Shown here: piece after piece, positions 19,633-29,144 of the stretch
Layout: the number at the start of each line of letters is the position of its first letter
Position numbering within the stretch: position 1 is the first letter of the stretch
Assembly (NCBI RefSeq): GCF_019734195.1
Contig: NZ_JAASHM010000022.1
Span: 1-54,746 of the forward strand
Length of the DNA: 54,746 nt
DNA from: Clostridium sp. K13
Lineage (GTDB): Bacteria > Bacillota > Clostridia > Clostridiales > Clostridiaceae
Direction: 5' to 3'
Position numbers and translations under genes: made by a program
The notes under the pieces: generated by a model
Database searches by the model: none
Seen by the model: the letters and a program-made list of their open reading frames with translations, nothing else
What the model was told of the DNA's origin: nothing

Positions 19633-19857
19633 TTGATTAAATATATTTTAATTGGTATATTTGTACTTATTGTATGCATAGTTATTTTTGCATTATTAAA
19701 GGTAGCAAGTGATTTTGATGGTGAAGCTGAAGAGCTTTATAATGAGTTTTATGATGATGATGATGGGTTAGATGAAGACTATGATTATTATGAAAATAGA
19801 TATAAAGAAATAGTAGAAGGAAATAAATCAATACAGGAAGAAAATGAAGGACTTTAG
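19633..19857 (+). CDS. Small single-span membrane protein with acidic tail
   Basis: About 74 aa: a membrane helix at the N-terminus (IKYILIGIFVLIVCIVIFAL) followed by a very acidic cytoplasmic or extracellular tail (NEFYDDDDGLDEDYDYYENRYKEI). The TTG at 19633 is chosen because AGAGGTGA lies just before it; a GTG at 19588 and an ATG at 19618 are in frame upstream but lack such a site. Function is unknown. A perfect terminator follows. Confidence 0.6.
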   Translation: MIKYILIGIFVLIVCIVIFALLKVASDFDGEAEELYNEFYDDDDGLDEDYDYYENRYKEIVEGNKSIQEENEGL

Positions 19858-19903
19858 GGATTTAAGAAAAAATTGTTTTTATGAATTCTTATGAAGTTTA
19901 GAT

Positions 19904-19943
19904 AAAGCGTCTAATAGGAGCAAATTCTATTAGACGTTTTTTT
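19904..19943 (+). terminator. Terminator
   Basis: CGTCTAATAG pairs perfectly with CTATTAGACG around a nine-base loop, then seven T. Confidence 0.88.
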
Positions 19944-20066
19944 ATAAAAATTTTAAGTGATTAAGTATAAAATTTCCTTTTAATCATGAAGCTATTATTA
20001 TATTTCAATATATGGTAAAATTATATAGAATTAAATATAAAACATTTATGAAAGGATGAAATAATT

Positions 20067-20492
20067 ATGAATTGTAGTTATCATTCAGATAGAGAAGTAG
20101 TAGCAGCTTGCACTGAGTGTGGAAGATTTATTTGTGAAGAGTGTAAGGTAAATATAAATGGAAAAGCCGTATGTAAAACCTGTATAGAAAATGGAGTATT
20201 TGAGGCTAATAAAGGGTATCAATATAAAGAGTCAAAACATAATACAGAAGCACAACATGGTTATAATAATTATGATGTAAATAAATCAACACAAAAGAGC
20301 TGGTTAGTAACATTATTATTATGTCTTTTTGTTGGAACTATAGGAGTTCATAGATTTTATGTTGGTAAGATAGGAACTGGAATTTTACAGTTAATAACTT
20401 TTGGTGGATTTGGAATATGGACTTTAATAGATTTTATATTAATTGCTTGTAAAAAGTTTACAGATTCAAATGGAGATCTAATTATAGATTAA
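20067..20492 (+). CDS. B-box zinc finger and TM2-domain membrane protein
   Basis: A 141-aa protein. Residues 1-40 form a B-box-type two-zinc module with ligands C3, H6, C15, C18, C23, C26, C36 and C39. A Lys/Asn/His-rich linker follows, then a TM2 domain (about 75-130): WLVTLLLCLFVGTIGVHRFY, a short GKIGTGILQ turn and a second helix ending FGIWTLIDFI. The TM2 fold is two helices with a DRF-like loop motif (here HRFY). The next gene has the same zinc module on a different membrane body. Function is unknown; such proteins may sense or assemble envelope complexes. Good RBS (AAAGGATG). Confidence 0.88.
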   Translation: MNCSYHSDREVVAACTECGRFICEECKVNINGKAVCKTCIENGVFEANKGYQYKESKHNTEAQHGYNNYDVNKSTQKSWLVTLLLCLFVGTIGVHRFYVGKIGTGILQLITFGGFGIWTLIDFILIACKKFTDSNGDLIID

Positions 20493-20627
20493 TATATAAC
20501 ATTACAATTAAAATCTTATAAAGTTATAGAAGTATCTTTATATAATTTAAGTTGTTTTAAGGCTAAAGTTATATAACTTATATAGGATATAAAATATATA
20601 TAAATTAGATAGGAGTTGAAGTAAATT

Positions 20628-21350
20628 ATGAACTGTTCTAAGCACAGTGATAGAGAAGCAGTTGGAATGTGTGTAAGATGTCATCATCTTATATGTGAAG
20701 AATGTAAAGTAAAAATAAATAATAAGTATTATTGTAAAGAATGTGTATCAGAAATTTATTCTGATAATGGTACTAATAATTCTGATAATAGAAGCAATAT
20801 AAACACAGAAAAAGTAAAAGAATATGCTGATAAGGCAGTAAATGCTACAGTTGATGCTACAAATGATGCATTAAATTTAGTAAAAGATTTTTCGGATTCT
20901 GAAGAGTTTAAAGATACTATAAATAAGGCAAGAGAACACAAAAAAACAATTAATTATGTTCTTGGAATAATTGCTATAGTATTATTAATACCTAAAGTTG
21001 TTGAGAGTTTTAATAGTATGCCATATTTTATTGATGAGCTTGTATTCTCATTTAGATATTATGGATTATTTAGGGGAATATTCTATTTAATAAATATTAT
21101 TGCAGGAGTAATTGAACCATTAGTAATTATAGCATTAGCAGTATCATTATTTAATAATTTTATGAAGCTAAAAAGAAATATTAGAATGTTAGCTCCAGTA
21201 ATTATTGTTGCTGTATTTACATTAATTAGATTTGTTAGTGCTAATATAGCATTTAGTTATTTTAATTTCCATGTAATATGGAATATGTTCTCTTATTTTA
21301 TTCCTGTAATATTAATAGTTATAGGAAGTTACTTAGATAAAGAAGAATAA
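20628..21350 (+). CDS. B-box zinc finger membrane protein, paralogue
   Basis: A 240-aa protein whose first 40 residues match the neighbour (MNCSKHSDREAVGMCVRCHH; then CEECKVKINNKYYCKECV), keeping all eight zinc ligands. A soluble, charged, probably helical stretch (about 50-105) follows, then about four membrane segments (about 107-125, 145-180, 185-205, 215-235). The C-terminal part is unlike TM2. The two genes look like a duplication of the zinc module onto different membrane bodies, probably acting together. Function is unknown. Confidence 0.8.
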   Translation: MNCSKHSDREAVGMCVRCHHLICEECKVKINNKYYCKECVSEIYSDNGTNNSDNRSNINTEKVKEYADKAVNATVDATNDALNLVKDFSDSEEFKDTINKAREHKKTINYVLGIIAIVLLIPKVVESFNSMPYFIDELVFSFRYYGLFRGIFYLINIIAGVIEPLVIIALAVSLFNNFMKLKRNIRMLAPVIIVAVFTLIRFVSANIAFSYFNFHVIWNMFSYFIPVILIVIGSYLDKEE

Positions 21351-21359
21351 AAGGTTAGT

Positions 21360-21440
21360 AGTTTTTCGTTAGTAATTTAAGATGAAACTCCTAATGGAGT
21401 TTCTAATAATATAGTAAACACTAATTACTAACTAATAACT
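21360..21440. repeat. Nested palindrome before wecB
   Basis: The outer arms AGTTTTTCGTTAGTAATT (21360-21377) and AATTACTAACTAATAACT (21423-21440) pair over 18 positions with two mismatches. Inside, GAAACTCC pairs perfectly with GGAGTTTC (21384-21403). No T-run follows the outer stem. It may be a miniature mobile or REP-like element, or an RNA leader structure of wecB. Confidence 0.65.
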
Positions 21441-21472
21441 GCTATATTAAAAAATATTAGGAGGTAAGGATA

Positions 21473-22597
21473 TTGAGTAAAATAAAGGTTTTAAGTGTAT
21501 TTGGAACAAGACCTGAAGCAATAAAGATGTGTCCTTTAGTTAAAGTGTTAGAAAAGGATGAAAGAATAGAGTCAATTGTATGTGCTACAGCTCAACATAG
21601 AGAAATGCTTGATACAGTCCTTGAAATTTTTGATGTTAAACCACAATATGATTTAAATGTAATGTCTCATGGCCAAACAATAGTTGATGTATCTAATAAA
21701 GTTTTAAAGGGAGTAGATGAAGTTATTAAAGCTTGTAATCCTGATATAGTTCTAGTACATGGAGATACTTCAACAACATTAAATGGAGCATTAGCAGCAT
21801 TCTATAATCAAAAGCCTATAGGTCATGTTGAAGCAGGTCTTAGAACTGGAGATATTTACTCACCATTTCCAGAAGAGGCTAATAGAAAATTAACAGGAGC
21901 AATTGCGACTTTACATTTTTCAGCTACAGAAAGTAATAAGGCTAATTTAGAAAAAGAAAATATACATAAAAATATATACATAACAGGTAATACTGTAATT
22001 GATGCTTTACTTAGTGTTGTAGATAAAAATCATAAATTTGATGATAAAAGTTTAAATAATATAGATTTTGAAAATAAAAAAATCGTTTTATTAACTGCAC
22101 ATAGAAGAGAAAATTGGGGAGAACCAATGAAAGACATATTTGCAGCAGTTAGGGAGCTTGTTACAAAAAACGAAGATGTAGATGTAATATTCCCAATGCA
22201 TAAGAATCCTTTAATAAGAGAACTTGCAAATGAAAGTTTTAAGGGAATAGAAGATAAAATACATTTAATTGAACCATTAGAATATGTTGATTTTGCAAAT
22301 CTTATGGCTAAATGTTATCTTATAATGACAGATTCAGGTGGAATACAAGAAGAAGCACCAGCTCTTGGTAAGCCAGTTATTGTTTTAAGAACAGAAACAG
22401 AAAGACCGGAAGCTGTTGAAGCTGGAACTGTAAAGTTAGCGGGAATTAATAAAGAAGATATATTTAATATTGCTGATGAACTTATAAATAATGAAGAAGC
22501 TTATAATAAAATGGCTCATGCAGTAAATCCTTATGGAGACGGAAAGGCTTGTTCAAGGATTGTTGAATATATAGTAGAATATTTTAAAGATAAATAG
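21473..22597 (+). CDS. wecB: UDP-GlcNAc 2-epimerase (non-hydrolysing)
   Basis: A 374-aa cytoplasmic enzyme interconverting UDP-GlcNAc and UDP-ManNAc, the donor used in teichoic-acid linkage units and in capsules. The N-terminal motif VFGTRPEAIKMCPLV, VHGDTSTTLNGALAAFY, HVEAGLRTGD, and the C-terminal MTDSGGIQEEAPALGKP and RTETERPEAVEAG are diagnostic. Length is normal. The start is TTG with AGGAGG seven to eight bases ahead. It is preceded by a nested palindrome and followed by a two-way terminator against the convergent gene. Confidence 0.96.
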   Translation: MSKIKVLSVFGTRPEAIKMCPLVKVLEKDERIESIVCATAQHREMLDTVLEIFDVKPQYDLNVMSHGQTIVDVSNKVLKGVDEVIKACNPDIVLVHGDTSTTLNGALAAFYNQKPIGHVEAGLRTGDIYSPFPEEANRKLTGAIATLHFSATESNKANLEKENIHKNIYITGNTVIDALLSVVDKNHKFDDKSLNNIDFENKKIVLLTAHRRENWGEPMKDIFAAVRELVTKNEDVDVIFPMHKNPLIRELANESFKGIEDKIHLIEPLEYVDFANLMAKCYLIMTDSGGIQEEAPALGKPVIVLRTETERPEAVEAGTVKLAGINKEDIFNIADELINNEEAYNKMAHAVNPYGDGKACSRIVEYIVEYFKDK

Positions 22598-22610
22598 ATA
22601 TAAATAAAAA

Positions 22611-22642
22611 ATACCGTATAACCAATTTAGGATATACGGTAT
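22611..22642. terminator. Two-way terminator between convergent genes
   Basis: ATACCGTATA pairs with TATACGGTAT, with A-rich and T-rich flanks on the two sides. It serves wecB (+) and the CBS-protein gene (-). Confidence 0.8.
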
Positions 22643-22656
22643 TGTAATTTTTAATA

Positions 22657-23547
22657 TTATAATATTGATATTTGTACTTTATTTATTCTTTTGCCTGTTA
22701 CAGACAAAATCTTAAACTTTACTGAATCAATAGTAATTTCTTTATTAATATACTTATTAGGTACAGTATTTATATTTTCAATTATTAACCCACCTAAAGT
22801 ATCTATAGAATCTGATTTAAAATCTAAATTTAAATGCTTATTTAAATTTAAAATGCTAACTAATCCAGTAGCTATATAAGTGTTAGCATCAATTTTTTCG
22901 ATATAATCAATTTTTTCATCATATTCGTCTTGAATATCGCCAACTACTTCTTCAAGTAAGTCTTCTAAGGTAACTATTCCTGAAAATCCACCATACTCGT
23001 CTATAAGTATTGCTATATGGTTTTTAGAATCCTGTAATTCTTTAAGAAGTATGTCTATAGACTTAGTTTCTGGAACTACATATGGTTTTCTAATAATACT
23101 TTTAATATTAACATTTTCGATTCCTTTTTTTATTATCTCTGAAAATATATCTTTCATATAAATGACACCAATAATATTATCAATATCATTTTCATAAACA
23201 GGAATTCTTGAATAGTTTTCTTGCAATATTAAATTTATATTTTCTTTAACATTAGAATTAGCTTCAATACAAAATGTTTCAGTTCTTGGAGTCATTATTT
23301 CACGAGCTAAGATGTCATCAAACTTAATTATACCATCTATCATGGTTCTTTCAGTTTGGTTGATTGCACCTTGTTCTTCACCAAGTTCAACTAAACTTCT
23401 GATTTCCTCTCTTGATATTTTTTCCTCACCAGATTTATCTTTTATTCCAAATAATCTTAAAATAGAGTTAGTTGAAATAGAGAGAAACCATACGAAAGGT
23501 TTTGTAATTTTGGAAATAAATGACGTACTTCCCGAGCTATCTTCCAT
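22657..23547 (-). CDS. CorC/HlyC-type CBS protein lacking the DUF21 membrane domain
   Basis: A 296-aa protein with a tandem CBS pair (about 85-205; EIMTPRTETFCIEA, then YSRIPVYENDIDNIIGVIYM and AILIDEYGGFSGIVTLEDLLEE) and the CorC_HlyC C-terminal domain (about 215-296). The usual N-terminal DUF21 membrane domain is absent. However, residues 10-36 (FISKITKPFVWFLSISTNSI) are the connector that follows DUF21 in full-length family members. An internal deletion is therefore likely, joining a short N-terminus (MEDSSGSTS) to the connector. A good promoter and RBS (AGGGGGG) still precede it, so it is probably expressed. DUF21-free relatives (E. coli CorC) are functional, so activity cannot be excluded. 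Confidence 0.82.
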   Translation of the reverse strand: MEDSSGSTSFISKITKPFVWFLSISTNSILRLFGIKDKSGEEKISREEIRSLVELGEEQGAINQTERTMIDGIIKFDDILAREIMTPRTETFCIEANSNVKENINLILQENYSRIPVYENDIDNIIGVIYMKDIFSEIIKKGIENVNIKSIIRKPYVVPETKSIDILLKELQDSKNHIAILIDEYGGFSGIVTLEDLLEEVVGDIQDEYDEKIDYIEKIDANTYIATGLVSILNLNKHLNLDFKSDSIDTLGGLIIENINTVPNKYINKEITIDSVKFKILSVTGKRINKVQISIL

Positions 23548-23580
23548 TAAAAAAATCCCCCCTAAAGATATGATGAAAAT

Positions 23581-23609
23581 ATTATATCATGTACAAAAAT
23601 TATTAACAA
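23581..23609 (-). promoter_or_regulatory. Promoter of the CBS-protein gene
   Basis: Read on the minus strand: TTGTTA, 17-base spacer, TATAAT, then AGGGGGG and the ATG at 23547. Confidence 0.75.
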
Positions 23610-23817
23610 ATTAAGGAACAACAGTTAATTTAATGTGAAATGATGATAATTTAACTGATAAATAAATAATCTATATAAACAGATAAATTTATGAAAACAT
23701 AGAGGAAAATAAGCAAATTTGAAGTGTGATATTAAAAATTTTTATAAATGTAATAATTAATCAATGAGTGGCAATAATTAAAATAAATTAATTTATCTAC
23801 AAAGGAGATAAACAAAT

Positions 23818-24588
23818 ATGAAGAAGTTTTTTAAAATATTTATACTTACTTTTTCCATTTTAAATATGTCAGTTATATATGCTAATTGCGAGACTTTAAG
23901 TTTGATAGAAGAAAAATTACAAGAGGTAGGGGTTCCAGAGGAATATAAGGATAATATCATAAATTATATAGATAATTTAAAACTTAGTGATAAAGAGGCT
24001 AAGGATATAGTAAATGAAGCAAATGCCATTATTTCAAGTGTTAAGGAAAAAGGAAATTATAGCGATTTTTCATTTTCTGAATTACTTAATATTTATGGAG
24101 AAACGTTAAACTTAGCAAAAGAATTAAATATTAATATTGATCTTGATTTATCAAATAAGGAAGTTGTATTAAAGGATAAAGGTAGTAAAGAAACATTAAT
24201 TAAATGTGATATAAGTGATGCTAAAAAATATTATGAAAATTATAAGGAATCACCGCTTACATCTAATGATTATGAAGAGTTGAAAAACTATATAACTGAA
24301 AATAATATTGTGAATAGTGATAATAGCAATAATTCTACTAAATTATATGAAAGTGATAATTATAATGACAGTATTAAAAATCAAGAAGTTGAAAATTTAG
24401 ATGAAAATAATGAATTAGCTGATAGTAGTTATAATAATAAAGAGAGTAGTAGTGAAAATTTAAATAGTGCTAGTGCAATAAAGGATAAAAATATGAATAG
24501 GGTCATGAGTATAGTGTTTTTAATTTTATTTGCATGTGTAGTAGTTTCACTTTTAATAGATTCACTATTTTTTAATAAAGATAACTAA
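23818..24588 (+). CDS. Exported protein with C-terminal membrane anchor, unknown
   Basis: A 256-aa protein. It has a signal peptide at the N-terminus (MKKFFKIFILTFSILNMSVI, then YANC), so the cysteine after YAN could even be a lipoprotein-like site, though the lipobox is weak. A helical charged region follows (about 30-155), then an Asn/Ser/Asp/Glu-rich spacer (about 160-220) typical of wall-spanning linkers. A final membrane helix (VMSIVFLILFACVVVSLLID) ends with a short tail. There is no sortase motif. The family is not recognised. The topology suggests a membrane-tethered surface protein. RBS AAAGGAG; followed by a two-way terminator. Confidence 0.75.
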   Translation: MKKFFKIFILTFSILNMSVIYANCETLSLIEEKLQEVGVPEEYKDNIINYIDNLKLSDKEAKDIVNEANAIISSVKEKGNYSDFSFSELLNIYGETLNLAKELNINIDLDLSNKEVVLKDKGSKETLIKCDISDAKKYYENYKESPLTSNDYEELKNYITENNIVNSDNSNNSTKLYESDNYNDSIKNQEVENLDENNELADSSYNNKESSSENLNSASAIKDKNMNRVMSIVFLILFACVVVSLLIDSLFFNKDN

Positions 24589-24595
24589 TAAAGAT

Positions 24596-24634
24596 AAAAA
24601 TGAGATGCAACATAAGTGAGCATCTCATTTTTTA
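24596..24634. terminator. Two-way terminator
   Basis: AAAAATGAGATGC pairs with GCATCTCATTTTT, with A-run and T-run flanks. It serves both convergent genes. Confidence 0.85.
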
Positions 24635-24635
24635 T

Positions 24636-25610
24636 TTAATCTAAAGAATATAAGAAGTTATGAATATCTTTAGTAGTTTCATCTATATCAGTTGTTAAGT
24701 GAAGCATATCAGTGGCAATCATTTCAGATTTACCATCAAGTGGGAATCTTGATTGTTCAATTGATGGAACTCCCATACTTAAAACTTTAGTTGCTATTGA
24801 CATTATTTCTGAATTGGTAAGATTAGTTGAAACTAATGGTAAAATATCATTCATCATTACTGCTAAATCAGTAATTGAAGCTGTTTTGAATTTTTCAAAC
24901 AATGAAGCTAAAACATCTCTTTGTCTTTCAGTTCTTTTAAAATCTCTACCTTCTGTATATCTTATTCTACAATAAGCTGCAGCTTGAGTACCATTTAAAG
25001 TTTGAAGTCCAGGACTAGTTAGCTTTTCAGTGCTTGTACCATTTTCACTATCAATACCATTTATGTAGCCATTAATATAATTTAATTCATCATTTGTTAT
25101 ATTTAATTCAACACCACCAAGTTTATCTATTATAGTTGGTAGAGTATGTAAGCTTACATGAATAAACTTATCAACTGTTAAATTAAAGTTGTAATTAATA
25201 GTCTTTAATATAAGTTCAGGTCCACCATATGCCATAGTGTAATTAAGATTTTGTTTATCTCCACTTCCATCAGGTAAATCTAAGTAAAGATCTCGCATAA
25301 ATGAGAATAATTTAAGTCTATTATTTTTTGTATCAATTCCTAATATCATAGTAGCATCAGCTGCACCGTATAGATTTCCGTATTGTTCATTTTCTGTAAA
25401 ATCGGTACCAAATAATGCAATAGAAATAACATCTTCATCTTCTTTCACTGGTTCTTTACCAGTTGCAGTAACAACACTTCTATCAATTTCAACTCTTTCA
25501 ATTTTAGAGCTAAAATGATTAATTGCAAAAGCTAATGAAGCAATCAATAGTAAAAATACTAAAAAAATGCTTATTATAACCTTTTTTGTTGTAGATAGTT
25601 TTTTCGACAT
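24636..25610 (-). CDS. LCP-family (LytR-CpsA-Psr) glycopolymer ligase
   Basis: A 324-aa membrane-anchored enzyme that transfers undecaprenyl-linked glycopolymers to peptidoglycan. An N-terminal membrane helix (about 10-33) is followed by the extracellular LCP domain with FGTDFTENEQYG, ADATMILGIDTKNNRLKLFS, the Arg/Asp pair in FMRDLYLDLP, and the RIRYTEGRDFKRTERQRDVL signature. The ATG at 25649 has no ribosome-binding site; the one giving MSKKLSTTKK at 25610 follows AGGGGG and is used. It is a candidate for attaching the polysaccharide made by the 31-49 kb cluster. It is convergent with the exported-protein gene, sharing a terminator. Confidence 0.93.
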   Translation of the reverse strand: MSKKLSTTKKVIISIFLVFLLLIASLAFAINHFSSKIERVEIDRSVVTATGKEPVKEDEDVISIALFGTDFTENEQYGNLYGAADATMILGIDTKNNRLKLFSFMRDLYLDLPDGSGDKQNLNYTMAYGGPELILKTINYNFNLTVDKFIHVSLHTLPTIIDKLGGVELNITNDELNYINGYINGIDSENGTSTEKLTSPGLQTLNGTQAAAYCRIRYTEGRDFKRTERQRDVLASLFEKFKTASITDLAVMMNDILPLVSTNLTNSEIMSIATKVLSMGVPSIEQSRFPLDGKSEMIATDMLHLTTDIDETTKDIHNFLYSLD

Positions 25611-25904
25611 AATATACCCCCTAATTGTGTTAAACATAATAGTCGTCATTTACAGAGTAATTATACTATAAAAATATATATTAATACAGAAAATAATATA
25701 TTATCCATAAAATTACATAGAACTTTTAAAGGTAAATAGAAATTATTATAAAGGAATTGAAAAAGTTAAATATTTGGAGTAAATTAGGTACAATAATGTA
25801 GATAAAACTTTGTTAATTAATTTAAAAAAGTGGTTTTAAATTGTTTTCAATTGTTATATAATATTAATGAGGAAAATAAAACTTTAGTTGGGAGGAAATT
25901 GTAT

Positions 25905-26915
25905 ATGGCAGTTTTAGTATCAGGTGGAATGGGATATATCGGAAGCCATACAACAGTAGAACTTTTAAATGCAGGTTATGATGTTGTAATTGCTGATGAT
26001 TTAAGTAATAGTAAGGAGCTTGTTAGAGATAGAGTTAGAGAAATAACAGGCAAAGATGTTAAGTTTTATAATGTTGATTTAACAGATGTAGAAAAGACAG
26101 AAGAAATATTTAGAGATAATAAAATAGATTCAGTTATTCACTTTGCAGCTTTTAAAGCAGTTGGTGAATCAGTAGAAAAGCCATTAGAATATTACTACAA
26201 TAACTTAACAAGTGCATTAGTAGTATTAAAGGCTATGAAGAAATATGGATGCAGAAACTTTGTATTTAGTTCATCTGCAACAGTTTATGGAGATGCAAAG
26301 GTTGTTCCAATAACAGAAGATTCTCCATTATCAACTACTAATCCATATGGAAGCACTAAGCTTATGATTGAAGATATGTTAAGAGATATTGCTAAGGCAG
26401 AACCACAATTTAACATAGCAATACTTAGATACTTTAATCCAGTAGGAGCTCATAAGAGTGGAACAATAGGGGAAGATCCAAATGGAATTCCAAATAATTT
26501 AATGCCATACATTACTAAGGTTGCTATCGGTGAATTAAAGCAATTAAGAGTGTTTGGTAATGACTATCCAACTCATGATGGTACAGGAGTAAGAGATTAC
26601 ATCCATGTTGTAGATTTAGCTTCAGGACATGTAAAAGCATTAGAAAAGCTTGCTACTAATCCAGGATTAGTAACTTACAACTTAGGTACAGGTAATGGAT
26701 ATTCAGTATTAGATGTTGTTAAGGCATTTAGTGAAGCATCTGGAAGAGAAATTCCTTATGAAATAGTTGAAAGAAGAGCTGGAGATATAGCAACATGCTA
26801 TGCAGATCCTAAGAAAGCTAATGAAGAATTAGGATGGAAAGCTGAAAGAGGAATTAAGGAAATGTGTGAAGACTCTTGGAGATGGCAAAGCAATAATCCA
26901 AAGGGATATAACTAA
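25905..26915 (+). CDS. galE: UDP-glucose 4-epimerase
   Basis: A 336-aa NAD-dependent SDR enzyme interconverting UDP-glucose and UDP-galactose. The Rossmann motif is GGMGYIGSH at the N-terminus. The catalytic SSATVYG serine and the YGSTK tyrosine/lysine pair are present, as are VGAHKSG and the DGTGVRDYIHVVDLA region. Length is normal. A longer frame opens at 25830, but ATG 25905 follows GGGAGG and gives the standard N-terminus. A TATAAT at 25857 may be its -10. It probably supplies UDP-galactose for surface glycans. Confidence 0.96.
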   Translation: MAVLVSGGMGYIGSHTTVELLNAGYDVVIADDLSNSKELVRDRVREITGKDVKFYNVDLTDVEKTEEIFRDNKIDSVIHFAAFKAVGESVEKPLEYYYNNLTSALVVLKAMKKYGCRNFVFSSSATVYGDAKVVPITEDSPLSTTNPYGSTKLMIEDMLRDIAKAEPQFNIAILRYFNPVGAHKSGTIGEDPNGIPNNLMPYITKVAIGELKQLRVFGNDYPTHDGTGVRDYIHVVDLASGHVKALEKLATNPGLVTYNLGTGNGYSVLDVVKAFSEASGREIPYEIVERRAGDIATCYADPKKANEELGWKAERGIKEMCEDSWRWQSNNPKGYN

Positions 26916-26930
26916 AATTAGTTTTAAATA

Positions 26931-26997
26931 AAAAGTAGAGGGCTTTAGATTAATTACTATGTATACATAATAAAATCAAAGTCCTCTATTTTTTATT
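26931..26997. terminator. Two-way terminator after galE
   Basis: AAAAAGTAGAGG-CTTTAGATT pairs with AATCAAAG-CCTCTATTTTTT around an AT-rich loop. It serves galE (+) and the LtaS-like pseudogene (-). Confidence 0.82.
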
Positions 26998-27001
26998 ATC
27001 T

Positions 27002-29041
27002 TTATTTAAATGTTATTTCATTTGAATAAGAAAATACAGTTGAGCCAGTTGCAGAAGGTTGACGAACTTGAATAGTATTGCCAGCTTTGCATGAGTCTTT
27101 AGGAATAGCTAAAGTATTGCTATCTATAAGGGTTTTCTCAGCATATTTATCAGCCACATAAACATTACTATAATTATTGAAGTTTTGGCCTTTAATAATT
27201 ATACTATTTTCATCATAAGCTTCAATACTATCAATACTTATATCTTTAAAACCAATCTTATAGTCATCAGATGGAGTAAGCTCTTCATAATCAGAAGTAT
27301 AGTTTTTTCCATAAATTAAGTCATACTCTAATTGATTAAGATATTTATGCTTTGTTTCATCATCAAGATTACTATTGTGAAGCATACTTAATGTTGTATT
27401 TGTTAATGAAAGCTTATCTAGTATTAAAGAAGTAAGGTCATAAGCTTCGATGTTTTTATCTGTTTTAGGTAGGTTCATATTATCCCATATTACATAAGGT
27501 GTAGATTTAAGGGTTTTAATAGAAACCTCGTGATTTTCTATTCCTACTGCAGGGAAATGATCTCCATAAAAAGCAATTACAGTAGGTTCATTTAAGTTAT
27601 TTACTGCTTCAATTAAATTACCAACAAACTGATCCATTTCATAAATTTGATTTATAAAATACTCTAGACTATTTTTATTACTCTTAGTGTACTTGTTAGT
27701 AATATAGATTTCTTTATCATCCACTTCATCATTAGGATAATTACCATGTCCTTGAACTGAAATTCCAAATACTAAATCTGGATTATCTGTAGATGTAATT
27801 ATATTGCAGATTTCGTCTATTAAAACGCTATCTTTTGCCCAACCTACAGGAGTTCTTTCAGGAACATCCATACACTCAATTGGAGTAAAGCTATCAAAGC
27901 CTAAATTTTTATATACTACGTTTCTTGAATAGAATTTACCTTCATGATTATGAAGTGAATTTGCACTATAGCCTAAATCCTTTAAGGTATAAGCTAGTGA
28001 TGGTATAGCCTTTTTAGAAGCTATAGTATTAAAAGGAAATTCACCAGCTCCAAAAAAGTCTGTAGACATTCCTGTAATAACTTCAAATTCTGTATTTGCA
28101 GTACCACCGCCAAGTGCTGGAACTGCTAATAATCCGGAAGTAAACTCTTCTGATAATGCTTCAAAGTTGCTAACTGGATTTTTATTTAAAGTAATATCAG
28201 TTATCCAATTAGGATTTATAAATGACTCTAATTGAACTATTACTATATTAGGTTTAATTTCTGAATTGTTATTGTCTACTTCAGAATTTTCTAAAGATAT
28301 AGTATCTATATTTTTAGCTATTGAATTTGCGTTTACAGCAATAGAATTTTAAGAATCTAACATAGCTAATTCATTTTTTATATCCGATATAGTATTTTTT
28401 GAGTAGCCTGTAGGTTTGTGTATTCCAGTATTAATAGCACTATTAAAGAAGGAATAAGAAAACCCATAAGTATTATACCCACCTGTTATATCCCAAAAGT
28501 TTTTTGTAATTATATTTGATTTTAACCCATAATTTAATAAAAATGAGAACGTTAACAAATATAGGAATAAACATAAAATATTTGTAAGATATCTAAATTT
28601 AACTTTTTTACTTTTAATAAATATAAAAATTAATAGTCCAAATATTATTATAAATAATGAAGCAATTAATATCATAGCACCTTTTGAAAGATATTGATCA
28701 CTAAGTTCAATAGCATTTTTCATCATTCCTAAATCAGCGAAGGTTAAAGGTGTTTCTCTAAATTTAATTAAAAAGTTATTTGCAATACCTAAGACAATCC
28801 AAACTAATGAGACTAAACTAAATGCAAATAATCTTCTTTTAAATAAGAAGCATGGACTTAAAGTTACTGAAACAATTAGTGTATTGTATAGAAAGATTTT
28901 AAAAAAGTGTCTAAAGAAACTATATGCAGCTTCAATACTACCACGAGAAAACCATTCTATTACAAATACTAAAAGCAAAGAGTATACTGCAAAAAGTAAT
29001 ACATTTAAAACACTTTGTTTATTAATAAATTTTTTAATCAT
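27002..29041 (-). pseudogene. LtaS-like phosphoglycerol transferase with one in-frame stop
   Basis: A 679-codon frame interrupted only by TAA at 28349-28351, after LAMLDS. The N-terminal part (to the stop) has five or so membrane helices. Reading through gives KPNIVIVQLESFINPNW, the nucleophile region GGGTANTEFEVITG, HNHEGKFYSRN, FGISVQGHG and FYGDHFP, then an Ig-like C-terminal domain. All are those of the intact neighbour at 29288. AAA or CAA to TAA is the simplest explanation. The downstream open frame's first ATG falls after the nucleophile, so that piece alone could not be active. ATG 29053 lacks an RBS; ATG 29041 follows GGGTGG. Loss of one of two paralogues would be tolerated. Confidence 0.85.
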
Positions 29042-29144
29042 TTTTCCACCCATTATAAATATATTGTAATTATATTATAAGGTTAAAAAACAAGAGATAC
29101 AATGTAAAATATTATGAGGAAATGTTAATAATATATAAATAAAA

